Assembly: GCA_025267735.1 (NCBI GenBank)
Contig: CM046298.1
Coordinates: forward strand, 39,581,917 to 39,645,916
DNA from: Mactra quadrangularis
Lineage: Eukaryota; Mollusca; Bivalvia; Venerida; Mactridae
Length of the DNA: 64,000 nucleotides
Direction of reading: 5' to 3'
Shown: in pieces, positions 21,856 to 34,856 of the stretch
Layout: each line of letters begins with the position of its first letter
Position numbering within the stretch: position 1 is the first letter of the stretch
Made by a program: the position numbers and the translations under genes
The notes under the pieces: model-generated
The model's input: only the letters and a program-made list of their open reading frames with translations
Database searches by the model: none
Told to the model about the DNA's origin: nothing

Positions 21856-24800
21856 TTATGCCATAGTCCTATGTCTTTTGAATCGTTCCTTACCATTGAT
21901 ATCAGTAACTTTAGATGAAGAAAGGTGACGCTTCCTGGAAAAGAAATACTATTCACAGTATGTGCCATTTACAAGCCTGGACCATTAATCACTTATTCCG
22001 GAAAAGTGGCTGCAGGCAATTTCTGTTTGTTTTTTGTGTTCAAACAACGCATTACCGATATACTTATACAATTTAAACAAATCTTTCGTTATAGAAATAT
22101 TACTTTCAGCGAAGGTAAAGAACTCAATATAAACGTAATTAAAGTAAAACGTGATAAAACATTCATGTTATTTTAGTTCAGATGTATATGCAATTTCGGG
22201 CTGTATCTGGGCAGGTTGAACCAACAGAAGCCCTAACAGCTACCACCTTATTAGATAGCATATTCTACAAATGATATAGATAGCATAGAATGATTTACAC
22301 TGGTATGTTCTGAATTTGTTGATTTAAGCGAATATGAAATCCTTTGACAATGCTACAAACTATGAACATTTGTGACAAAAATAAAACCATTGGTATATAA
22401 ATAAAGCTCAGACAAAGACATTGAGGTTATCACATTTTGTGTTCAGAACGCTATGGCAAATTGGTTTTGATGTGTTTCAGAAATCTGAATTTGAGCATAG
22501 CAATGACCATTTTTAATTTGTCTTCAGTAGATAACTACTATTATGAGATTGACATCGTATTGTATATAAAAAAAATATGGTCTTCAAAAATGGGTTATTA
22601 CATCTTGTACTGAAAAATTATCACTGACACTTCCGAAATAAATCCTTCAAATGGTTATGTTAAAGATATTACATGAATATTACATACCATTTAGATTTGT
22701 ACACTAATACTAACACAGCAATCAATATAGCAACAAATACCCCTGACGCGGCACCAGCAATAATTCTAATATTTGAACCATCATATGAATCTTAAAATAC
22801 AACAATATAGCATTTTAAATACGAATTACAGATTATCAGATGTGTAAAACTTGTCGTATGCGCAAATTGTCGTATGGCAAGAACAAATTAGTAATTAAAG
22901 AATCTATCTAACAGTATATAAATGATTTTGTTGACGATTTCATCCATCTAATTTGAATAAAAATGAATCATTACATGAATATCATCTTTCATATACTCGA
23001 GCACAGGTTTGATTATACTGTATTATTTGAAAAATAATTGTCAGTGTCTGAAATTGTGTGGAAAAAATACATCGTAACTATTTTAAGGCAGACTAACCTA
23101 AAGCTTGTGAGAACCATACCCAACTTTTAGACCCATCAAAATTTTCGCTTTATGATACAACCATATAGCTCTGACTGTAGATATGCTGTTTTACGATGAT
23201 ATAATCTACAAGCCGTGACCCCATGTTGTGATCGATGAGATAAGATAAGGATCATAGGTCACGATTTCAAGCCGTATCAGGGGATTGATAAAATCCGTTG
23301 TAGACAAATGTTTTATATTGTCCATTGTGCAACAATTGTAAATTAACAGATAAATGTTTCACAACTTTAAGGTGACATTTTGTATACAATACAGTCAGAT
23401 AAAACAAGAATGATGATTGAAATAATTTTTTGATTATCAAATTATGTTAAAAATGAGAATTATGTACTAATCTACCATTTGAATTTATTAATTGCCAATC
23501 CGTTAATGTAGATATGCCTTATCTTTATTGTTATAAAAGCTTTAAATTTAAATGAACAGTTTTTAAACAATATTCAAACTTCATCGTTATCGTTAAGCCG
23601 CCAATAACTATTCTTTTGTTTCGTCTGCCGCTTTATTTTACTTGGACTAAATTGCCCATGCATTAAATAGTATAACTGTATTTATTTTAATATTTCACCT
23701 TTTTAATACAATCGTTCTACAATTATTAGTAAACTAGTAAATAAAAAGTTTTCAATGTATTATCGTTTTAATTAATATAATTGTAGAGGTAATCTAAAAA
23801 CAATTAATGTCTTTCATTTATCTTTATGCCGTAAGAATTAAGTACATTTTGTAATATGTTTATGATACTGTTTTCAATGATACTTATAGTCGAGTACTAG
23901 TAAATCTTCCCGAACAATAATTCTTTGAATAAATAGATAATTACATGTATGCATTTTCTAACCTGTCTAAAATCTTAACACTTTCATTATGATTATGTCA
24001 GAACTTTTATTACAACATCATTTAACAGATACAACTACATGTATATATTATACAAATAGTTATCAATAAAACAGAGACAGGAAGGTAATCCTGTCATAAA
24101 AGTGTACCCGCTGTGCCTTGCTATGCACTGTGTATTATACAATCACACCAGGGGTCCATAAATCCGATAGCGCAAACTATAAATTAAAGAAAGAAATACT
24201 TTAAAATTGCGAAACTTTTGGGAAAAAGTGCAATTGGGACCAAAACTTCATTAAGATATTTTAAATTTAAAAATTGCTCCAAAAACTAGAAACATATGGC
24301 TTTTTCGTGTCATTTGCACAAATTTGATCAAAGAACCGGAAATGCTTTATTTTTCAACTTATATCAGCATGGGTATTTATTTCCGTCCTTTGTTTATAGT
24401 AACGTGAGTAATCAAGTAAAACCTTAAAAGGGACCAAAACTTTACCATTTTACAAAAAAATAAAAACAATCAAATGAAAGAAGAAAGTTTAAACTTTTTT
24501 GCATCATTTGCACAAAATTGATATCTTTAAAAATATAAGAGTTATGACCGTTCATAGAATTTCCCCCCTATACTTTTCTATTGAAAATCGAATATCGACT
24601 TGGGATTAGGCATGGGCCTAAAAGTTGGACATGTATATAAAAGAAATTGCATAAAACGTACTGACATCATATATATCGTTACTATCGTTATATCGTAATT
24701 GATACTATTTGTTTAACACATAAAACACCAACCTACACTGTTTAAATGCTTCCAAGCGAAAAGGCTCTAAAAGTTAATTTGCATAAATTCGAACTATGAT

Positions 24801-27427
24801 AAGTATTAACTTTACCTGTATATGTTTCTAGTAAACACTCGAATCCACCATCAGTATTTACACAAACAAGTGTACCATTACACGGAGTAGATGTTTCACA
24901 TTCATTGATATCAGTGTCACAATAATATCCACCCCAACCTTCTGTACAATAACAACTGTAAAATCCATGATGATCTGTACAGATACCTTGATTTTTACAA
25001 GGATTTGACGAACATTCATCTAGTTCATCAACACATATAGGACCTGTCCATCCACTTGCACATGCACAGATATAAGATCCTACAGTGTTAATACAAGATC
25101 CTGAATTTTTACATGGGTTTCTTATACATTCATCAACATCAGAACATGGTGGTCTTCTACCATAACCTCGTTGACAACTGCACGCATACTGGCCGTTGTG
25201 TAGTAATCTGCACGACCCTTTATAACCACATGCTATCCTAGAACAGACAAATTCTAGTTGATTAGTAAATAAAGTAATAATAATATACCAAATATCGATA
25301 ACTGAAAGACTTCCAGTGTTGTGAACAAAATATGACAAGAATCTCGCTTATGTATAACAACTAAAACTCAAATAACTTACTTCAAAATATCAAATATCAA
25401 ACTGTAAGTACTGACTTACTCGTCATCTAAACATGTTTCACACCATTCACCAGTCCAACCTGGCATACATAATCTACTTTCTGTTATATTCTCAATACAA
25501 TGTTCGGTACCATTCCAACCATCTAAACACTCGCACCTAAAATAATCATAAAAGCAAAATTTTACTTTCAAACGATGTTCTATTTCAAAAGCATAATTTA
25601 ATTTTTATTGTATTTTGTTAATTTTTCTGTTACGCTGGCAGGTAGGAATTACTATTTGTACGACAGTGTCTAAAGTGACCTTGACCGTGAATTAACATTC
25701 ATAGAAACATTATAACCATTAAACAATCAACGCAAATAATTTAGTGTAATTTGTATATTAAAGCATTTGGAAATACATGTAGTATAAAAACATAAAACAC
25801 GCATTTTAGTGTTGGTAAATATAAAAGCAATATTACCACCAGCTTCCAATAGTGTTATGACACTGACCACGATTATAACATGGATTTCCAGTGAGGCATT
25901 CATCGCGATCTTCATGACAAGTTTCTCCCTGTTAATAATAGTGGTAGTATTTATATTGTTTTATCAAAATATTTTGTAGGTTTGGCATATTGTAGTTAAG
26001 GAAATTAACTATGGATTTCATTTCATAGATCTATTTGGCAATTTAAGTGAAACAAAGATGAAATAACATTGCTCTCGTAGCATTATTTCCATTTAAGTAT
26101 TCATTCAGTCTCACAGACTGGTGCTGCTAAGTTCCGCTTTAATTATCACATTGGTAATTGCAAAATCATACATTTTTTAAAATTCTTTAGTCCCAAATAC
26201 CTTATTATAGAAGAAAACGGGTCACTTATTCATTTTCACACTCAATACCATTGATTTTGATCGGCCAAAGTTTTGGACTTTACTGTAGGTAGGGCTGATA
26301 ATTCCTTATAGTGTTTACTTCCATTTACAGCATGTTTTTAGATATTGTGCATCCAGGTTAAGTGGTATATTTCTGCTGTCCGATAGCTGCATATTTTAAA
26401 AGATAATTGCGTGCTTAACTTGTTTTAGCAAATTGTTAATCACGTTCAATCACTCATCTAAAATGTCATCTGGTTATTCAGTTATTTTAACACAACAAAG
26501 GAAGTCCATAAACAAAACTGCACACCAGTTGTGTATAAAATGACTTTTTTGTTAGTTCCATAATTAATTGATAAAAACAGTCTGACAACTTTATATCTAA
26601 CATCGTTGATAAAACTACATACCTTGAATCCAGCGCGGCATTGGCATGTATATGAATTGGAGTTATTTTCACACGTTGCATGATTAAAACAGGACAAATT
26701 TCCACACTGTGTTGGTTGATCAGTAAATCCTGAAACCATTGTTGAGAGTTTCACCTAAAAGAAATATTTATTATGGAAAAAATATCAATTATCAAAATCA
26801 AGAGCATCTTGATGGTTTTGGTCAGTCTAATGTGACAGATACTTACCTACAAGAATCCATACTTAAATTTGATAATATTTACCATTATCTCAAAAATATC
26901 TAGTGTCTATTGTATGAATTCAATGATAAATGCGTCTTTATAACAAACATCCCTTTCTGTATATGTCATTAAATGTGAAAAACCGCAAGCTATGTTATCT
27001 TACACTAAATTATCTTTAGAATTATGAAATAAAATACACAAAAAGCACTAAGGTCATCTAAACCATTACCAACGGTATGGGTTGTTTTAACAACCATCTT
27101 CCACAAATTAACATTTTTACAGTTGTCATAATACGTATCAGAGCAAGACATACATTCATACTGAATGAAGACGCATTACTAGGGGCAATGTAATATAATA
27201 TTAGATACCTGTAGATTTGACCCAAAAGATCATTTTATACGAGTTTATTTCTATCCCACTGTACCGTACATTCCAGTCATAAGGTCCAGCAACCTCGAAC
27301 ATTTGCCAAAACTTTGAAAAAAACACGTTTGCTTGATGGCTTTGGTAAGGTTTACAAGAAATTACTTTCAAAATAATACCTGTAAGATTACAGCAGCCAA
27401 AGCTACTGCAATAGTTCTTGAATCCAT
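21856..27427 (-). CDS. Gene B: seven-exon type I transmembrane EGF-repeat protein, short form (330 aa)
   Basis: Coding exons: 27380-27427, 26623-26754, 25837-25928, 25420-25536, 24816-25237, 22688-22790, 21856-21934. Total 993 nt, 330 codons plus TAA, with the same intron phases as gene A. Exon 1 (MDSRTIAVALAAVILQ) is a signal peptide. Exon 2 carries the N-terminal EGF (CGNLSCFNHATC). Exon 3 starts GETCHEDRDECLTGNPC. Exon 4 carries the conserved CMPGWTGEWCETC module, with IENIT in place of GENIT. Exon 5 has four EGFs instead of seven. Exon 6 encodes a helix at ~278-301 ending VYKSKW. Exon 7 gives a 25-residue, strongly basic tail (KRHLSSSKVTDINGKERFKR...). The protein is predicted to be membrane-anchored and extracellular; its ligand is unknown. 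Intron 5 is the largest (~2 kb). No disabling change is seen. Confidence 0.9.
24816..25237 (-). CDS. Gene B exon 5: four EGF repeats (IV-VI lost)
   Basis: The 422-nt exon encodes residues 130-271: I (IACGYKGSCRLLHNGQYAC), II (DVDECIRNPCKNSGSC), III (DELDECSSNPCKNQGIC), then VII (DINECETSTPCNGTLVC). The exon is 342 nt (114 codons, three EGFs of ~38) shorter than gene A's. The end of repeat III (CYCTEGWGGYYCDTDINEC) resembles the end of repeat VI in A and C (CTEGW...DCDIDVNEC) rather than their repeat III. This indicates an in-frame III/VI fusion. Confidence 0.9.
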
Positions 27428-27490
27428 TGTACACGAAGGATATTAATTCACCATGAATAAAAGTCCCCTTTTTTGTTCAAGGACGGTTTT

Positions 27491-27506
27491 CACCCGATTG
27501 CTATTG
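27491..27506 (-). promoter_or_regulatory. Conserved upstream motif, gene B
   Basis: CACCCGATTGCTATTG (minus strand CAATAGCAATCGGGTG) lies 64-79 bases upstream of the start codon. It aligns with GCCCGATCACTACCATT of gene C. Interpretation as promoter element is by paralogue conservation. Confidence 0.4.
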
Positions 27507-28592
27507 TTTTTATTCATAAAAAAATTTTGAATTGACAAAATATATATACGTTTAGGGTGGTGGTTACTACGTCATAAGACATGATCACGTGTCTGAAATT
27601 CCTGATGAAAGTATGATTTCATACGAATTAGTTTGATTCTCAGACAGCTGAAGGAAATGATAGATAAAGAATTAGATTTCTAACTATGAATATTGAAAAT
27701 TAAATCCTTCAATTGGTCTTTTTTGTTAGTGCAGTTAGAATTAATCTCTTTAACGGGACATTGAACATTGACTGTTGATTTTTATGAGCCCAAAATGCGC
27801 TTCCTTAATTAAGATCGACGTGGTGTGCTCCAATACAAAAGTTGTTTTCACCTTTATAAAAATGTACCATATATAATAGTGTTAAATAATGATAAAGCAA
27901 ATAAAGTATAATCCTTTGACGTGATGCACCCTATTGATACTTAAGTTACAAAAAGGTTTACTAACAAGTTAGAAAAATGTACATATGCATACGTAGCAAA
28001 TGAAGATAGTGTATGCATTGTACTGGTTTATAATGATATATAGACATAATATAAAATATGTTTCCTTCTTTTAAATGACCAATAAACACTACAACCACCA
28101 CTGAGAGGAAACGTTAAGTTGATTATTTATAAAAGACCCTTTACTATTGGCTCTTGAAGTAAAACACTATAATTAAACTATAATTACGTAAAAGGCAAAC
28201 CGCGTAATGGTTACCTCTCCCAATGAAGGCATGACTAGCCAACAATTAATTCAGTCGTAAGTGAACTAAACAAGTTTTTTCACTTTTTCCTTTTCTATTC
28301 TATCATTTTAACGAGTTTAGCTTTTTATTAATTCATTAAGCTGCCCAGTGTGCAAAATGTAAAACAAAGATTATCTATAAATGCTTTGTAACATTTATCA
28401 CGTAAGTAAGTGTGAAACAAGCCGTAGAAAACCATTATTAACAAAAAGAAGTTGTTTAGATTTTGTCTGAGAATGCACCCAACGACCACTTGTGTCGTAG
28501 TCAGACGTTCAACAGACTTATTAGCTAGCTTGGCGGGTCTTTAAATGTAAGAAAGGACACATGTTTCAAAGAACAGCATGAAGGAATAAATA
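27507..28592. other. Gene B upstream flank
   Basis: No coding exon seen. The segments at 27808-27835 and 27890-28050 match the gene A upstream flank (17795-17830, 18720-18870) and appear here without the insertions present in A. Confidence 0.5.
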
Positions 28593-29317
28593 CAAAGTAT
28601 AACCTGCATTAACAGACACCTGTAATAAGCGGTCACCTGCTGTAAGTGGCCACTCTGGCTTCCTCCCAACGAAAATTCCTCTATTTTGCACCTGTTACAA
28701 GCAGCCACCTGCTGTCTGTGGCCAGTGGTCACCCATTTCCTTACAAATTCATCAAATAACCTGTATTTAGTGGACGCAGTCAATTATATTTTAGGATTAA
28801 CAAAGTGTCACCATCACTGTATTATGGTCCAGATGTGAGAAAACCCACCCAGTTAAGTCTTTTAACTGTATTAACAGTGTCATCACATAAAGTAAGATTT
28901 CCAATATACAACTGACATTGTCACTTGTGCCCTTTTTGAAAATCATTTAATAAAAAACCTGCATAAATAATAATAAGACGGGACAAATGATTATTATATA
29001 ACATATATAGCTTATATCTAAATACTTGTTTAATATTTTAATGAATTTTTATTTAATCAAGTTATTGTTTTCTTAATTTCGATTATTTTAAATTAATATT
29101 TACATAATTTGTTTTTACCTTAAAGTAGTTGAAACTTTTTAAAGAGGGCATCAAAACTCGCTCGAAACCTTTATGGCTAAATGGAGTATAAATAATCACT
29201 CACTGCTGCTGGACTAATCAAAGCATTTTTATCTGAACCTGGATTAAGTGGTCACCTGCTGTAATCAGGCAATCTAGTCACTTCCCTTCACTGGCTGCTT
29301 AATGCAGGTTATACTCG
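28593..29317. mobile_element. 725-bp MITE with AGTATAACCTGCATTAA inverted repeats
   Basis: The left end CAAAGTATAACCTGCATTAA and the right end TTAATGCAGGTTATACTCG are inverted repeats, flanked by TA at 28591-28592 and 29318-29319. Both ends carry internal GGTCACCTGCTGTAA motifs. The TA duplication and CAGTATAACC-like terminus suggest a pogo/Tigger-type MITE (inference). ORFs inside are incidental. Confidence 0.7.
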
Positions 29318-29671
29318 TATACCGCTGAAATACCAAAGGTTAACGTATCAACCCTTCTTGCTGATCTTTGATATCCTGTATAACGGTTATGTCTAAGTTG
29401 ATATACATAACGTACTAACAGTCGGCAAGGTTTATTGGAATCACTGGTTGGAATCACTTGTGAGCAAATTGAACAAACTTCGAACTTTCACTTTACCTTT
29501 GTAAACATTCATTGTTTTCTTTTACACTTCTATTTAGAAGAATTTTTTTACTATTTATCAACGAATTTTTTATGTGATTGCAGATTTTTTGTTAAGTTAA
29601 ACGTTCAAGTATGAATTGTTTATCATAAAGAAAATAAATAAACATAAACACTGTGTACCTTACTAACAAAA

Positions 29672-29699
29672 TGTGCAGCTCGTATATTTGAGCATTGTA
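29672..29699 (-). other. Conserved 3'-flank block, gene C
   Basis: TGTGCAGCTCGTATATTTGA, then GCATTGTA, lies about 165-190 bases beyond the gene C stop and is shared with B, D and E. Probably 3' UTR or a 3'-processing element. Confidence 0.5.
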
Positions 29700-29860
29700 T
29701 TATAACAAAAAATGTTTCATTAACATCATATATATAATTCTATACAGGTAAATATATACTGGTAATAAATAAGGTCACAAATATTTCTGCAAGTCTAAAA
29801 TAAATCACATTTGTCTTGATCGGGGGTTTAAGATGACCATTATTGTCAAAGTATTCTGTT

Positions 29861-32800
29861 TTATTGGTCCGTACTATTGACATCACTAACTTTACTTGTA
29901 GGACGCTTCCTGCAAAAGAAACATGTTTTAGTATTAAAACAATGTCTTTAAAATACCTTGATGTTATTTGTGCTGTTTGAGCAAATGCTTTCTTATCCAA
30001 AACTTAGTTTTAATTAAAAGAAAGAACTCTTCTTAAATAAGATTAAAATACAAAGTTGAAAGATACCCAAGGTCGTTTTATTTTAACAGAAAATGCAAAT
30101 TTATTTTAAATTCTAGAGGGGGAGAGGGGGGGGGGTAGAATAAATTAGAACTTTTAAATATGTAAGCTATCGTTATATTTAATATAGTCATCGAGTCGTT
30201 ATGGCTTGTATAAATGGCAATACTTGTAGATTTTCTTTTATAAAATACATTAAGTTATTTACGTATTTGTACTAAATTGGTAAACAAGTAAAAAGAAATT
30301 GGATGATTTCCACCAAACGTTTTTTAGTCGGTTGCAATTATTTGTATGCCATGAACATCATCCTCACGTACACAATCATTGAGGTTATCATATTTTGTGT
30401 AACACCGTAGTGTATGTTTAATTTCTTTCATGTAAGCAAAACAAATGATAATGTTCATAAGTTATCTTCAGTAGATAATAACTATTTATAAAAAATTAAC
30501 ATAGTTTCATACTCTTGGTCTGTACGATCAGCAAAATTGATAGAGTCATAATTTATAAGTAACTGGTCCACATAAACCTTAAAATGAAAACAATGTGGAA
30601 AATAGGTCACATACTACGTATAACATGAAGACTACATACCCTTTAAATTTATACAAAAATGCTAACACAGCTGCGAGTATAGCAACAAGGGCTCCACCCG
30701 CGACACCAGCAAACAATCCAATATTTGAACCATTCGAATCATCTTAAAAATAAAATGAATGAATTTTTGATAAAATATTGTTTATCAGCAGTAGGAAAAT
30801 GCATTTACGAACATTACCTTGACCATCTATTTGAAGTGTACGCATATTTCGTTGGGATATTTTAGCTATGATGGTAAAAACGTATTTAAATATTGATTAT
30901 AAAGTTACTTACTCCTAGTTTATTAGTTTTCGTTGATGTTCAAATTTACCTGTCTCAAAAAGTCTTACGAAAATGATTTTTTTTAATTTCAAGACAGATT
31001 GACTTTTAGATTGTGAGAAATAAGACACGAAAGACAGACACATGAATAGCAACCATCTTTATCTATATAAACCCAGTTAACATTAATAGCATTTAGGTTG
31101 TACGCTGATTTGTTCCACAGTTTTTATTTTCCGAGCACTGCTTTACTGGACCAATGATAATTGACAATTTAGATACCAATACGCTTCAGTTGAAATCAGT
31201 GATAAATGATTCAATAAAATAGGCCAATTTTTCAATTGTCAATGTCGATTAACCTTACCTGAAGCTGCTTCTGGCCTACACTCGAAGCCTCCGTCAGTAT
31301 TTACACAGACAAGTGTACCATTACATGGGTTCGACACTTCACATTCGTTTACATCAATATCACAATCACCACCTACCCAACCCTCTGTACAAGTACAGTA
31401 GTACGAACCTACTGTATTGTTACATGATACTACATGCTTACATTTATTTTCTGCACATTCATCCACGTCAACGGTACAGTTGACTCCTTTCCATGTCTCA
31501 GGGCAATGACATTGATACAATGTTTGGTTTATAAAGGTGCAAGTGCCAGCGTTGGAACAAGGGGTTTCAAAGTAACAAATGTTCTTTTCACTACAAGTTT
31601 GACCCGCCCATTCAGGAGGACATTCGCATTGAAAGGATCCCACAGTATTAGTACATGTACCAGAATGTAAACACGGAGATTTTTTACATTCGTCTACGTC
31701 ATCAGTGCATGTCTGACCTTGCCATTCAGATGGACAATTACAACTATAAAACCCTATATGATCTTTACAAACGCCTTGATGTTGACAAGGATTTGACAAG
31801 CATTCATCAAGTTCATCACCACATGTTCTACCAGTCCAGCCATTTGCACATGCACAGATATAAGATCCCACAGTATTAATACAAGATCCCGAATTTTTAC
31901 ATGGGTTTCTTATACATTCATCAACATCAGAACATGGCGGTCTTCTACCATATCCTGGTTGGCAACTACAGATGTACTGACCATTGTGTAGCAATCTGCA
32001 TAAACCTTTAACACCACATGCTAATCTTGAAAAGGAAACAGATACAAGCAGTTTATTGAATAAAATAATGATAGTTAAATTAAATATCGCTTCAATTTAT
32101 ATTGGGGGCTATATAGAAAACAACATGCAACTGACTTTGAACACTCTGATAAACGTTCTTCACGCCATCAAGTTTAAGAATTAGCAACGGCATGAATGGT
32201 GTAAATGCGCCTTTAAGAATGGATTCTGAAGAACACAAGTACCTAATCAGGCGTTAAAATAGGATACTTGGTGTTTATTAATGATGTTACTAAGACATAA
32301 TTGTCAGTTAAATTGATATGAATCGAACTGTAAGACAAATGTGTAAAACTCAAACAACTCTCTTTAAAATACCAAACGTCGAAAGTACTGACTTACTCGT
32401 CATCTATACATGTTTCACACCATTCACCTGACCAGCCTTGCATACATAATCTACTTTCCGTTATATTGTCACCGCAATGTTCTGTTCCATTCCAGCCACC
32501 TAAACATTCACACCTAAAATGAACATACCATACAAAAAATTCTTTATGTTGAAATAATGTTTAATTTTGTTTATGTATAAATTTACTTTAAAAAACTTTA
32601 TCAACTAATATTGATATGAAATTATTACTATTAGCAACTTATTCCAAAACAATCCCCGTTTTAGTAAATACAAATACGAAAAGTGTTAAGCGTAATTTTA
32701 TATATATTTGGAATTTAAATGAAATTTACAACAATTATAAGATGTAAATATAGCAGCAACATTACCACCAACTTCCAATAGTGTTATGACACCGACCACG

Positions 32801-34040
32801 ATTATAACATGGACTTCCATAGAGACATTCATCTCGATCTTCATGACATGTTTCTCCCTATTAAAGAAAGACTAGGACTGCGTAATTATATACAATATTG
32901 GTAAGATATATTATTTTTAGTCGAATGGTCAAAATGATAAAAACAAGTTTACCTCCCGTCATGAAAACATCAATAATTTTTGGGCAAATCAACTTTATTA
33001 AGCATACATTTTATTTTAGTTTGCAGTTAACTTCAGACTTGTGCAGTGAATTACGCTTTAAATCCAACCCATATTATTGCAAAATCATGCGATTGTCGAG
33101 TCAAAACTGCTTAATTTGAGATCAAACAGATCCTATAATAAGACTACTTAGCTATTAAGACCACTGATTATAATGGTCCTTATACTGGAACTTTACTGTA
33201 GTTAGGTATAATTATTTCTAAAGATTTTTCCATTAGCAACGTATATTTAATTATTTTTTGCCTCATGATAGTATTGCTTTATGTAATTAAACAAATGAAA
33301 ACAAGAAAGATACTCCAGTTACATAACAAACAATGCTTATCAGTTGTATGAAATGTATAAGTGTTTGTTATTTCAACATTTCATCAACAATGCGACACTT
33401 ATATATCTAACAGTACCATGGATAAAACTACAAACCATGAATCCAGCGTGACATTGGCACCTATAAGATGATGTGTTGTTTATACATTTGGCATTATAAG
33501 AACAGGTCAAATTTCCACATTGTATTGATTGTGTAGTTGATCCTGTAGTTGTCATTGAATGTGTCACCTTGAATAATATACAACTATTTTTTAGATAATT
33601 AAAATGAATAACAAATCAAGAGGGTCGAGTATTTCGGACTCTGACGGAATTTTCTTTAAAATCTCTATACCATTATCAATAAATATGCTGATTTTAGGGC
33701 GTGTATGCAATGAAAATCAAAACGCAGTTGCATCTTTCATTAGCTAATAATGTTCAATGTAAATACAAAATCCGGATCGTTTATTCAAAAGCGAAGTTTA
33801 AATAAATACGCACATTCTGAATGTGATGTAAGATATTATAACATACTTTTAGTTCGAATCGGAAAATACATTATTTCTAAGTGTCCTATTCTGAAGTCAG
33901 CAATCTAGAAAAAAATTCCGAACAAACACTTGTCGAAATCGTACTCCCGATGGCTTTCGTATAGTATGCAAGAAACTAAAACAAAATAATACCTGTAAAA
34001 ATATGACAGCCCACACTGCTACAATAATTCCAGTATTCAT
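29861..34040 (-). CDS. Gene C: seven-exon type I transmembrane EGF-repeat protein (435 aa)
   Basis: Coding exons: 33993-34040, 33436-33567, 32766-32857, 32397-32513, 31259-32025, 30640-30742, 29861-29909. Total 1308 nt, 435 codons plus TAA. Exon 1 (MNTGIIVAVWAVIFLQ) is a signal peptide. Exon 2 starts VTHSMTTTGSTTQS, a Ser/Thr-rich stalk before the first EGF. Exon 3 is GETCHEDRDECLYGSPC. Exon 4 differs from its paralogues in CLGGWNGT, CMQGW and CIDDE. Exon 5 has seven EGFs. Exon 6 gives a helix at ~393-416 ending LYKFK; the residue after it, split across the exon 6/7 junction, is Gly here but Trp in A, B, D and E. The tail is KRPTSKVSDVNSTDQ. The protein is predicted at the cell surface; function unknown. 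Confidence 0.92.
31259..32025 (-). CDS. Gene C exon 5: seven EGF repeats
   Basis: The 767-nt exon encodes residues 130-386. I: LACGVKGLCRLLHNGQYIC. II: DVDECIRNPCKNSGSC, nearly identical to gene B. III: DELDECLSNPCQHQGVC with CKDHIGFYSCNC, closer to gene D than to A or E. IV: DDVDECKKSPCLHSGTC. V: KNICYFETPCSNAGTC. VI: DVDECAENKCKHVVSC. VII: DVNECEVSNPCNGTLVC. Calcium-binding signatures are present in all but I and V. The mix of affinities points to recombination among paralogues. Confidence 0.92.
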
Positions 34041-34100
34041 TTTGCACAGTTGATTGGATTTTTTATTAAATAAATTCATAATTCTTAAGGCACTGTTTTC

Positions 34101-34117
34101 GCCCGATCACTACCATT
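34101..34117 (-). promoter_or_regulatory. Conserved upstream motif, gene C
   Basis: GCCCGATCACTACCATT (minus strand AATGGTAGTGATCGGGC) lies 61-77 bases upstream of the start codon. It is the best match to the motif found upstream of all five genes. Confidence 0.42.
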
Positions 34118-34269
34118 TTTTTAAAGAATGTAACATTTTGAAAGGACGATCGTTTGACTACCAAGTAAAAGATATACAACTATATGTACATAGTATACGC
34201 TTAAGACATCATCGTGGGTACAAGTATAATGTAAAATTGAGTTATTACCACTTGACTATAAGTTACAAA

Positions 34270-34410
34270 CGTTAGGATTTTCTAACTCAAGTAAGATAAA
34301 TGTACATTTTAAACGATAATTTTTGTTGTGGTACATGTATTAGTTGTAACTACAATACTTGAATTTAGAATCATCCAATAATCAATTAATGGCCCTTCGT
34401 GGACACGAGC
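34270..34410 (-). other. Upstream block shared by genes C, D and E
   Basis: TTTCTAACTCAAGTAAGATA (34278 on) resembles sequence near 41742 (D) and 49549 (E). AATCATCCAATAATCAATTA (34370) resembles AATCATTCAATAATCAATTA (D, 41851) and ATTCAATTAATGACCC (E, 49668). The order and spacing are conserved, so these are parts of the duplicated promoter region. Confidence 0.55.
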
Positions 34411-34606
34411 CTTGATTGATAAATGCATGCATAGTATCAAAACTGTCATTACATTTTTTAAAGGATATGAACAAGTGCAGTGCATATTTTCTCAATGTAT
34501 TCCCTGAACACATAATCTACGCAATCAGTTTTATTCAGTTTTAAAAGAAAAGAAACAACCAATTAATGTACTAAGTTGTGTTGAAATTTGTTAAATCATG
34601 TAAAAA

Positions 34607-34856
34607 CCTGTTCGGCTAACTCAATCGGTAGCAAACAATGCTACTGATGAAGGAGTCGTGAGTTTGATACTAACGTGGAGTTTGCACCTGAAATAATTCT
34701 TACGACCATTCTCCCTCCTACTACAGATGTATGTTTGCGTCTAGTAACTGGTTAAAAACTAAATCCACAGGGTTTCAAGAAACGATGGGTAGGTTGACCG
34801 ACCGCCGTGATATGCCATATACAAGGTGTTGCTATGGGGTCAAACTCAACAAAAAT
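34607..34856 (+). mobile_element. SINE family 3, diverged full-length copy
   Basis: The tRNA-like head (CGGCTAACTCAATCGGTAGC) keeps box A spacing. The body has CCATTCTCCCTCCTAC, and the tail TAGGTTGACCGACCGCCGTG is followed by GTGTTGCTATGGGGTCAAAC. It matches the better preserved copy at 40163-40436. Confidence 0.72.
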
